From: Nitrososphaerota archaeon
GTDB lineage: Archaea; Thermoproteota; Nitrososphaeria; Nitrososphaerales; UBA183
Assembly: GCA_027886925.1 (NCBI GenBank)
Contig: JAPCJN010000047.1
Span: 2,706 to 13,498 of the forward strand
Reading direction: 5' to 3'
DNA length: 10,793 nt
Shown: positions 1-5,884 of the stretch, piece by piece
How the letters are laid out: the number at the start of each line of letters is the position of its first letter
How positions within the stretch are numbered: the stretch's first letter is position 1
The notes under the pieces: model-generated
Told to the model about the DNA's origin: nothing
What the model saw: only the letters and a program-made list of their open reading frames with translations
Databases searched by the model: none
Made by a program: the position numbers and the translations under genes

Positions 1-461
1 GAGAGGGCGAAGATGTTAACGTTCGCGGTGCCGGTGAGCGTGACTCCTTGGTTGGTAGTCCCGTTATTCAGCGTTGCGTGAACAACGAGGTTCGCTGTGA
101 AGCTCTTCTGAGTGAAGTTGGTTGGAATCTGCAGGTGTATGGTCGATAAGAGGGATTGTCCGGGTGATATCGTGGATGGGAGTCCTATTCCAAAGTTGTG
201 GCCGAACGGGGCCGTCAGGGTCATGTTCTGGACCGTCTCCGTCTCGGTTAGAGTAGGCGCAGAGTTGATCACGAAGACAGTGAAAAGCTCGTCTCCGCCG
301 GGATAATTCCCCGTACCGCTTGCGTTCAAGGTGGCCCAGATAGGCTCCGCGCCGGGAACCGGTACGTCTTGCTGAGCCATGACCGGCATCGCGACGAGTG
401 AAGTGAAAACTACTAGCATCAGAATAGATATCCCTAGTCCCTTTGGAAGACGGCTCTTCAC
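1..461 (-). CDS. Secreted protein with N-terminal signal peptide, partial (3' end off window)
   Basis: Reading the minus strand from a GTG at 461 gives an open frame of 153 codons to the window edge without a stop. The first ~30 residues form a classic signal peptide: a basic n-region (MKSRLPKG), a hydrophobic core (ISILMLVVFTSLVAM), then a PVMAQQ cleavage-like site. The mature part is rich in Thr, Asn, Val and Gly, with alternating hydrophobic residues and several N-x-S/T sequons (NAS, NMT, NFT, NGT). This resembles the beta-sandwich domains of archaeal surface or S-layer-like proteins, but I cannot assign a family. GTG was chosen because a TATA-like box lies about 27 bases upstream, which fits a leaderless transcript, and no other start is close in frame. 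It probably acts outside the membrane, on the cell surface. Confidence 0.8.
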   Translation of the reverse strand, partial: MKSRLPKGLGISILMLVVFTSLVAMPVMAQQDVPVPGAEPIWATLNASGTGNYPGGDELFTVFVINSAPTLTETETVQNMTLTAPFGHNFGIGLPSTISPGQSLLSTIHLQIPTNFTQKSFTANLVVHATLNNGTTNQGVTLTGTANVNIFAL

Positions 462-483
462 GGTCGCGGACCCGCCGCAGTGG

Positions 484-491
484 TTAATATA
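484..491 (-). promoter_or_regulatory. TATA-like box for the secreted-protein gene
   Basis: On the minus strand the element reads CTATATTA. Its centre lies about 27 bases before the GTG at 461, the usual archaeal TATA-to-start-site distance, so transcription would begin at or next to the start codon. No Shine-Dalgarno-like sequence sits before the GTG, consistent with a leaderless mRNA. The rest of the 462-605 gap shows nothing else I can name. Confidence 0.5.
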
Positions 492-605
492 GACAATGGG
501 TGCCCCTGCAAACTCGTCCCTAAGCGTCGGATGGCTTTGCCTTTCAGGGTTGTCGGGGAAGGCTCCCCCGCCCTGCTCTCTTCCGAGTCCCGCGAGCTCA
601 AAACG

Positions 606-1889
606 TCACGGCGCTGGGCGTCTCCGTTCTTTGATCAACGCGGCCAAGTACCAGATATTCAGCCCCGAGAATGAGAGCCCCTCGACATACTGCAGAGCAT
701 TCCGAATCGAGGAAACCTCGCCGATCAGCTGGGCCTCCAACTGCAGAGCGTTAGGATATATCGGCGTCAGGAACCTTATCAAGAGGAAGTTGTTAGTGAC
801 CGTCGCCACGACGATGACCACGCTCACCGCATAGAAGAGCCTCATCCTCTTCGGGCTCCAGATGGCGGCGTCGATCAGGAGGAGCGAGAGCAGATAGACC
901 GCGTATTGCTCATTCACTTGCCCTCGTAAAAGGAGGAAGACCAACGTTACGACGAGCATCGACTGAATTACTCCGCGGTCGGTCCCGAATCCGAACCAGC
1001 GAAAGCCCAAAAGACTGGCTATCACGACGGCAGGGATCCAGATGTAGCCTGCCCAACCGAAGATGCTCGAAACCATCGAATTGGGGATCACGTTCAAGGT
1101 GTTCAGGTAGAGCAAGGTGCCCCAGAGGGACAGAGGAAAGCCCCTCTTCGGGAGCGTGCTCGTGAGAGTGGTTAAGACAGCGCCTGTTGCTCCCGGAGGG
1201 CGTAACCACGGCCAACCTGCCAAATACACAACGAGTACGGTGAAGAACACCGGTATGCCCAAGGCGATGACGAAGTTGAGCACTTTCTTTTCTCGTAAAT
1301 TTTCTCGTGAAAGTGAGACGGGAATGATGAAGATTATCGGGATCGATTTCACGAAAATCGCGATTCCTTCCCAGACCGACCTGGCCCTTCCTGAGGGCGC
1401 CAGAATGCCCAGGATGACGAAGACCATGGCCATCGAGTCGAAGATGCCCCATATCCCGGAGAGGATTATCGTGAAAGGGGAAAACAGCCAAAGGGCCATC
1501 ACCTGAGGCGCCCGACCCGGGTTCCATCGTTTCACATACAAGAACAAGAGGAAGGCCAAGAGGACGTCTGCGAATATGATAGGCTGCTTCAACATGAAAT
1601 AATAAGCGAACCTATTGCCCGAGCCTCCCAGGGCGTAAAGTTCATAGATCGCGCCGAGGAGGAGCGGCCAGAAAGGCAAATAGCCGACTGCAGGGTTAAG
1701 GCCTGGCCCGCCAAAGTCGTTCGCGAAGCTCAGGCCGGGGGCGAGCGGGATGCTCGCGTATGGGCTCAGCCCCCTTGCGACCCAGTAACCAGTCCTGACC
1801 CAGATCTCGAAATCAAAAGGATGACCCGTCCAGAAACTGAAGACCTCGCGAACCAGAACTCCAATTATCAGGATTGTCCTGACTCGCAT
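606..1889 (-). CDS. GT-C-type polytopic glycosyltransferase (probable mannosyltransferase-like)
   Basis: This 427-residue protein is almost entirely hydrophobic helices, roughly ten or eleven membrane spans. After the first helix comes an outward loop with acidic residues and aromatics (FDFEIW, residues 25-30), followed by the pattern WVARGLSPY. That layout, an acidic loop after helix 1 and then a 'G-x-x-P-Y' segment, is typical of GT-C enzymes that use polyprenyl-phosphate sugars (PIG-M/ALG and GT87/DUF2029-like families). A later GIFDS segment near residue 150 and a lysine-proline helix (KSIPIIFIIP) match the same general plan. Such enzymes add sugars to lipid-linked or protein-linked glycans on the outer face of the membrane. 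The donor and acceptor cannot be told from sequence. The gene lies between the response regulator and the secreted-protein gene on the same strand, with its own TATA-like box. Confidence 0.7.
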   Translation of the reverse strand: MRVRTILIIGVLVREVFSFWTGHPFDFEIWVRTGYWVARGLSPYASIPLAPGLSFANDFGGPGLNPAVGYLPFWPLLLGAIYELYALGGSGNRFAYYFMLKQPIIFADVLLAFLLFLYVKRWNPGRAPQVMALWLFSPFTIILSGIWGIFDSMAMVFVILGILAPSGRARSVWEGIAIFVKSIPIIFIIPVSLSRENLREKKVLNFVIALGIPVFFTVLVVYLAGWPWLRPPGATGAVLTTLTSTLPKRGFPLSLWGTLLYLNTLNVIPNSMVSSIFGWAGYIWIPAVVIASLLGFRWFGFGTDRGVIQSMLVVTLVFLLLRGQVNEQYAVYLLSLLLIDAAIWSPKRMRLFYAVSVVIVVATVTNNFLLIRFLTPIYPNALQLEAQLIGEVSSIRNALQYVEGLSFSGLNIWYLAALIKERRRPAP

Positions 1890-1913
1890 CCACCCACCGC
1901 TACCTCGGACAGG

Positions 1914-1919
1914 ATTTTA
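1914..1919 (-). promoter_or_regulatory. TATA-like box for the GT-C glycosyltransferase gene
   Basis: The minus strand reads ACTAAAATCC here, with TAAAAT centred about 27 bases before the ATG at 1889. This spacing suggests a leaderless transcript separate from the upstream response regulator gene. A GGTGGGTGG stretch directly before the ATG could also act as a ribosome-binding site if read-through transcripts exist. Confidence 0.45.
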
Positions 1920-1959
1920 GTCCTCGCCTTCAGCTTTCTCGCCTCGCGGTCCGTAGGTG

Positions 1960-1977
1960 GCGAGCTAGCTAGCTCGC
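1960..1977. repeat. Perfect 18-bp palindrome in the intergenic gap
   Basis: GCGAGCTAGCTAGCTCGC equals its own reverse complement over all 18 positions. It lies two bases beyond the stop codon of the response regulator gene and about 70 bases before the GT-C gene start. It has no unpaired loop and no T-rich tract after it on the minus strand, so a symmetric protein-binding site or a 3'-end mRNA structure is more likely than a classical terminator. Confidence 0.6.
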
Positions 1978-1979
1978 TA

Positions 1980-2666
1980 TCATTGGACTTGTTTTTCCCC
2001 TTCCTCAGTTATGGAATACAGGACCTCGAAACCGTCGCCTTTGCTCTGCAGCCGACCCTTCGCCACCAGGTAGTTCACAGCCCCTATGAACTCGTCCCAG
2101 GTGAACTCCAACTTAGGCCGCATCTGTTGAGCGATGTTGCCGAGCGTCCCCCTGCCGCGGCTTACCGTCTTCAATATCGTCTCGAGGAGTTCCTTGCGAG
2201 GCGCGTCAGACTCAGGTTTGGACGAGCTTTCTCTCCTCAGCGTCCTTGAGATCTGCTCAAGGCTGAGCGCGCTGTTGAAGTTTGCGTTCTCGCCTGGCGA
2301 CGTCTCGAGCGCCTTTATCTTCTCTGCGAGCTGACTTATCGCAATGGGTTTCTGTATGACCTCGCGTATCTTCATCTTGGTGAACAGCTTGCTCAACTCC
2401 TGATACATGTCGACGTGGCCTGTCAAGAAGAGGACCTCGAAACCGCTGTCCATCTCCTGCATCTCGTAGACCATCTCAAAGCCGTTCATTTTGGGAAGCT
2501 TGATGTCGCTGATGACCACGTCGTAGACGCCCGGCTTGAATTTCGCCAAGGCTTCCACAGGATCGTAGTATGCGTCAACAACGAACCCGTGCTGCTGAAG
2601 TCCGATTTTCAAGGCGTCGGTTATGTCGCGCTCGTCGTCCACGACCAAAATCCTTCGCGCCGCCAT
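1980..2666 (-). CDS. Response regulator with winged-helix-like C-terminal domain
   Basis: The 228-residue protein begins with a complete receiver domain (about residues 4-120). The acidic pocket D10-D11, the phosphoacceptor D54 (in VISDIKLP), the switch T82 (LFLTGH) and the lysine K106 (IQKP) are all present. After a charged linker (about 120-155) comes a C-terminal region of about 70 residues with helices and an ending YSITEEGEKQV, the wing-like pattern seen in archaeal winged-helix regulators. It is therefore a likely phosphorylation-dependent DNA-binding regulator. No histidine kinase lies in the window, so it is an orphan here. The frame stays open far upstream, but the ATG at 2666 is preferred: the receiver fold starts there and a TATA box sits 27 bases before it. 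The upstream in-frame translation does not look like protein. Confidence 0.88.
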   Translation of the reverse strand: MAARRILVVDDERDITDALKIGLQQHGFVVDAYYDPVEALAKFKPGVYDVVISDIKLPKMNGFEMVYEMQEMDSGFEVLFLTGHVDMYQELSKLFTKMKIREVIQKPIAISQLAEKIKALETSPGENANFNSALSLEQISRTLRRESSSKPESDAPRKELLETILKTVSRGRGTLGNIAQQMRPKLEFTWDEFIGAVNYLVAKGRLQSKGDGFEVLYSITEEGEKQVQ

Positions 2667-2687
2667 CAAGCCATGCAGAACCTGTGA

Positions 2688-2698
2688 GGATAAAAGCC
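2688..2698 (-). promoter_or_regulatory. TATA box for the response regulator gene
   Basis: The minus strand reads GGCTTTTATCC, centred about 27 bases before the ATG at 2666, again implying a leaderless mRNA. This fixes the start codon within a much longer open frame. The inverted repeat at 2701-2720 lies immediately upstream, next to where the TFB recognition element would be. Confidence 0.55.
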
Positions 2699-2700
2699 TC

Positions 2701-2720
2701 CCCGAAGATTGTTCTTCGGG
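2701..2720. repeat. 8-4-8 inverted repeat next to the regulator promoter (candidate operator)
   Basis: CCCGAAGA and TCTTCGGG are exact reverse complements separated by TTGT. The repeat ends two bases upstream of the TATA element of the response regulator gene, so a bound protein could block or recruit TFB. Autoregulation by the neighbouring winged-helix regulator is possible but only inferred. A transcript hairpin or terminator for minus-strand read-through is the alternative. Confidence 0.5.
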
Positions 2721-2816
2721 CCTCGGTTCCTGGACGCGAGGGAATTTGTGTGCGTCCAAGAGCGTCGTCAGTAACGCTAATAGTCGCATGCCCCTGAAGG
2801 AACCAGCGCGATTGGG

Positions 2817-2924
2817 ATGATATGCTATTGCGGGAGACACCTCGCGCGCGACAAGGAGGGCGCTCTGGTGTGCTCCCAATGCAGGCTCCAACCCTCCATA
2901 TGCGACTGTTTCCCGGTCGGGTAA
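2817..2924 (+). CDS. Tiny cysteine-rich protein, putative zinc finger (35 aa)
   Basis: A short ORF in the divergent gap, starting with ATG and ending with TAA, encodes 35 residues of which six are cysteines: C3, C5, C19, C22, C29 and C31. The arrangement is CxC-X13-CxxC-X6-CxC, with a knuckle-like CYCGRHL start and a CSQC second pair, as in small zinc ribbons; H8 could also serve as a ligand. Of the 34 codons after the ATG, 26 end in G or C, like the neighbouring genes, which supports real coding. The next in-frame codon upstream that could bound it is a TAG at 2781. Promoter evidence is weak: a TAATA stretch near 2779-2783 is the only AT-rich element nearby. The function is unknown; small zinc proteins of this kind often bind nucleic acid or other proteins. 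It could still be a chance ORF. Confidence 0.45.
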   Translation: MICYCGRHLARDKEGALVCSQCRLQPSICDCFPVG

Positions 2925-3235
2925 TCGACGGTCGTCAATTATGCTTGACCAGGATTGATGGAGCTGGTGGCCGCTTATGCCTGGCAACGGCAGATAGCAG
3001 AAGTAAAAATATCTTAGCACTCATGGCCAGAAATCCGTAATGACGATCGGCGTGAATTTCATGTCTCCATCGTCAGCCGACAATCCCGATGCGGAAACCT
3101 CGGTTTTTCACAAGCGAAATTCTGACATGACCTAGGCAGTCGTCGGGGCAAACGATACAGATCAAGGACGCTCGAATCAGCCACTGGTTGCGCTCCCCAA
3201 CGGTGCAACGCACCAGTACATTCCACCTGACAGGG
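2925..3235. other. Intergenic region with no clear gene
   Basis: No convincing coding frame is seen on either strand. There is an AT-rich TATA-like stretch at 3006-3014 (AAAAATATC), followed by an ATG at 3042 that opens a 31-codon frame without recognisable features. TGACGAT near 3043 pairs with ATCGTCA near 3068, which could form a weak stem. The region may hold the 5' regulatory sequence of the mannosidase gene or a small RNA, but nothing stronger can be supported. Confidence 0.4.
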
Positions 3236-3242
3236 TATAAAT
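3236..3242 (+). promoter_or_regulatory. TATA box for the GH92 mannosidase gene
   Basis: TATAAAT, preceded by a purine-rich ACAGGG that could serve as the TFB recognition element, is the best TATA match in the window. A start site about 25-27 bases downstream would fall near 3263-3267, after the TTG at 3188 but about 20 bases before the TTG at 3284. It therefore argues for the shorter form of the mannosidase. Confidence 0.6.
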
Positions 3243-3283
3243 CCAAGTTAACACAGGTTGTTGCTCAAAAAGGGACACAAATC

Positions 3284-5704
3284 TTGAGGCGCAAAAACAC
3301 GTTACGTTATGGTCTACTCCTCGGGGTGGCCCTTGCCGCCGTCCTCCTGCTCTTGGGCCTAAACGCAGCGAATCTTTTCTTCGTCCAAAGTCAAACCACG
3401 ACCTCTAGCGAGCAGGCGAGTTCCACTCAATCCACGAGTTTCACCCAGTCCTCGAGTCTTACCGGTTCGGCGAGTTCCACTCATTCCACGAGTTTCTTAC
3501 AGTCCACGAGTTCCACTCAGTCTCAAAGCCCCGCCAAACTCCTCAACCTCACCCAGTTCGTCAATCCTCTGATCGGCACAGCGACTCGCATCAACATCGG
3601 CGGAGGCGACACCTTTCCGGGAGCCGCGTATCCTTTGGGCATGGTGCAATGGAGCCCCGATACTGTCTCGAACCCTCCCGGCGGTTATTCTTACAACGAT
3701 TCCACGATCAAAGACCTGAGCCTCACCCACTTCAGCGGCCGCGGATGTCAGGTCTACCAGGACTTTCCTTTCATGCCATACGTCGGCAACATCTCAAGTT
3801 CGCCTGCCACGAGCGGCTCCCAGTATTACTCCAGCTTCTCTCACAACAGCGAGATAGCCCGTCCCGGCCACTATCAAGTCCATCTTAACAGCCCGAACGT
3901 CACAGCCACGCTGAGCGTGACACCTCACACCGGCGTAGGTCAGTTCGTCTACCCAGCCTCGTCGGCTTCGACGATGATAATTAACGCGGGAGGGAGTATC
4001 AACGGCGACTCGAATTCCGGCGTAGCTATCGTGCCTGCCACAGACGAAGTTACCGGTTCTGCTGAAAGCGTCGTTGGGTGTGGCAGCAACCCATACTTGC
4101 TCTTCTTCGCGGCCAAGTTCGACCGGCCCTTCGCTGGCTACGGCACCTGGAACGAGGGCGCCGTCAGTCACGGCTCGAACTTCAGCAGCGGGCAACACAC
4201 GGGCGCGTTCGTCGTTTTCAACACAGCCTCGAATCCGATCGTCCGCGTCCAGGTCGCCATCTCCTTCGTGAGCGTCGCCAACGCCCAGATGAATCTCGCT
4301 TCTGAGAGTTCGAGTTTCGACCTCGCTTCCGTCGCCAAAAACGCAGATGCTGCATGGAACGTCGTCTTGAATTCCATCCAGGTTGGGGGAGGAACGCATG
4401 ATGAGACCGTCTCCTTCTACACAGCCCTCTACCACGCCTTCTTCCATCCCAACATCTTCAGCGATGTCAACGGGCAGTATCTCGGCTTTGACGGAAAGGT
4501 GCACACGACCCCAGCCGGCCACGCCCAATATGAGAACATCCCAGGTTGGGACAGCTATCGCACCCAGATCCGACTGCTGGCAATCATCGCACCTTCGACC
4601 GCCAGCGACGTCGCCCAGTCCCTCGTCAACGACGCCATGCAAAGCGGCGGCTCCCTCCCACGCTGGGAGCAAGCCAACGCCGACTCGCACGGCATGAGCG
4701 GCGACGACGGCGACGCCATAATCGCAGAGGCTTACACCTTTGGCGCCACCAACTTCGACACGTCGGCGGCTCTTCAGGCCATGATAGGCGGCCAATCCCA
4801 GATACGCGAAGGCTACGCGGACTACGCGAAGCTGGGTTACGTGCCCGCCGATCTCCAGTCCGGGCTTGCCTCGGCCTCCATAACCTTGGAGTACGCCAAC
4901 GACGACTTCGCCATCGCCCAGTTTGCAAACGCCCTCGGCAACTCCACGGATTACAACACGTATCTCCAGCGTTCAGGGAACTGGCAGAACCTGTTCAATA
5001 CCGCGAGCGGCTATGTCCAGCCGCGCAACGCAGACGGGACCTGGGCCCAAGGCTTCGACCCAGCCAGTCAAAACGGCTTCCAGGAAGGCAGCTCGGCTCA
5101 ATATTGCTGGATGGCGACGTTCAACTTGGGCGGCCTATTCAGTAAGATGGGCGGCAACGCAGCTGTAGTAACTCGGCTCGACAAGTTCTTTTCCAAGCTG
5201 AACGATGGACCGAACAGCCTGTTTGCCTGGATGGGCAACGAGCCAAGCGTCGAGGTCCCTTGGGAATATGATTTCGCTCAAGCTCCTTCGCACACGCAGA
5301 ATGTGGTTCGGCAGATCGAGACCCAGCTCTGGACGAACACGCCCAGCGGCATCCCCGGCAACGACGATGGCGGCGAAATGTCATCGTGGTATGTCTTCGC
5401 AGCCATGGGGGTCTATCCGGAGATTACCGCCGTCGGCGGGTTTGTCATCGGTAGTCCGCTTTTCACCTCGGCGACACTGGACCTGTCAGGAGGGCACACT
5501 CTCCAGATCAACGCGCCTGCCGCCTCAGACGGCCAGCCATACGTACAAAGCCTCAAGCTCAATGGCAATCCTACCACCAGCTTGTGGCTGCCATGGAGCA
5601 CCGTCCGAAACGGAGCCACGCTCGACTTCACCCTCGGCGGTAACCCTTCAAGTTGGGGAGGCAGCCCGCAGGACGCGCCGCCCTCTTATGCTGCCGCTGC
5701 GTGA
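3284..5704 (+). CDS. Membrane-anchored GH92 family exo-alpha-mannosidase
   Basis: From TTG 3284 the protein is 806 residues: a basic start (MRRKNTLRY), one hydrophobic signal-anchor helix, a Ser/Thr-rich stalk of about 45 residues, then a full-length GH92 enzyme. Diagnostic GH92 blocks in order are VNPLIGT, GGGDTFPGAAYPLGMVQWSP, THFSGRGC, GWDSYRTQ, GNEPS, a TQNVVRQI helix, GNDDGGEMSSWYVF and the closing GSPLF / LNGNPTTSLW region. GH92 enzymes are calcium-dependent and remove mannose from non-reducing ends with inversion. The acidic residues of the GNEP and GNDD motifs are present; the usual Q after GNDDxG is E here. The anchor would place the enzyme outside the cell, acting on surface or environmental mannans or N-glycans. 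TTG 3284 is preferred over TTG 3188 because the TATA box lies between them and the basic n-region then begins directly before the helix. The gene has no plus-strand partner and faces the GT2 gene. Confidence 0.9.
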   Translation: MRRKNTLRYGLLLGVALAAVLLLLGLNAANLFFVQSQTTTSSEQASSTQSTSFTQSSSLTGSASSTHSTSFLQSTSSTQSQSPAKLLNLTQFVNPLIGTATRINIGGGDTFPGAAYPLGMVQWSPDTVSNPPGGYSYNDSTIKDLSLTHFSGRGCQVYQDFPFMPYVGNISSSPATSGSQYYSSFSHNSEIARPGHYQVHLNSPNVTATLSVTPHTGVGQFVYPASSASTMIINAGGSINGDSNSGVAIVPATDEVTGSAESVVGCGSNPYLLFFAAKFDRPFAGYGTWNEGAVSHGSNFSSGQHTGAFVVFNTASNPIVRVQVAISFVSVANAQMNLASESSSFDLASVAKNADAAWNVVLNSIQVGGGTHDETVSFYTALYHAFFHPNIFSDVNGQYLGFDGKVHTTPAGHAQYENIPGWDSYRTQIRLLAIIAPSTASDVAQSLVNDAMQSGGSLPRWEQANADSHGMSGDDGDAIIAEAYTFGATNFDTSAALQAMIGGQSQIREGYADYAKLGYVPADLQSGLASASITLEYANDDFAIAQFANALGNSTDYNTYLQRSGNWQNLFNTASGYVQPRNADGTWAQGFDPASQNGFQEGSSAQYCWMATFNLGGLFSKMGGNAAVVTRLDKFFSKLNDGPNSLFAWMGNEPSVEVPWEYDFAQAPSHTQNVVRQIETQLWTNTPSGIPGNDDGGEMSSWYVFAAMGVYPEITAVGGFVIGSPLFTSATLDLSGGHTLQINAPAASDGQPYVQSLKLNGNPTTSLWLPWSTVRNGATLDFTLGGNPSSWGGSPQDAPPSYAAAA
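3416..3523 (+). repeat. Tandem 54-bp in-frame repeat coding the Ser/Thr stalk
   Basis: Two adjacent units, 3416-3469 and 3470-3523, both begin GCGAGTTCCACTCA and continue TCCACGAGTTTC and CAGTCC; the last dozen bases of each unit have diverged. The unit is 18 codons, so the frame is kept (ASSTQSTSF... then ASSTHSTSF...). Shorter SSTQSTS-like sub-repeats are visible inside. The product is a likely O-glycosylated spacer lifting the enzyme off the membrane. The repeat suggests recent duplication and possible length variation between strains. Confidence 0.75.
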
Positions 5705-5858
5705 TGCCCGTTCAAGCGCGATGGGACGGGCTACTGTGACCTCGACGCTGACTCCAGCCCACACTGCCGGCCCTTCGACATTGAAGATTGAACGATCCGG
5801 ATCTCTTCGGGGCCGCCAAGGTGCACAATGTCCCTTCTTTCTTTCGCAAACCCCGATC

Positions 5859-5879
5859 GTCGCCTTTTCGAGAAGCGAC
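5859..5879 (-). terminator. Weak hairpin after the GT2 gene, possible terminator
   Basis: GTCGC and GCGAC pair across an imperfect AT-rich interior, five bases beyond the GT2 stop codon. It lies in the 180-bp gap between two converging genes. For the plus-strand mannosidase transcript, a pyrimidine-rich stretch at 5830-5846 (CTTCTTTCTTT) is the more typical archaeal stop signal. Both calls are tentative. Confidence 0.25.
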
Positions 5880-5884
5880 TGCTT

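Noticed and set aside
1284..1315. Short direct repeat TTTCTCGTAAA / TTTCTCGTGAAA inside the GT-C gene
   Set aside because: Only two copies of about 11 bases within coding sequence (SRENLREKK loop); likely chance or a codon-level duplication of no special role.
2667..3020. Minus-strand N-terminal extension of the response regulator by 118 codons
   Set aside because: The translation is not protein-like and ignores the TATA box at 2688-2698; the receiver domain begins right after the ATG at 2666.
3042..3137. 31-codon plus-strand ORF after a TATA-like stretch
   Set aside because: No motif or compositional support, and the spacing from the AT-rich stretch could be chance.
3794..4795. 333-codon open frame antisense to the mannosidase
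   Set aside because: It is a by-product of the GC-rich codon use of the GH92 gene; its translation shows no domain or membrane pattern.
5794..5803. GATCCGGATC palindrome in the convergent gap
   Set aside because: Ten bases is common by chance and nothing nearby suggests a regulated promoter.
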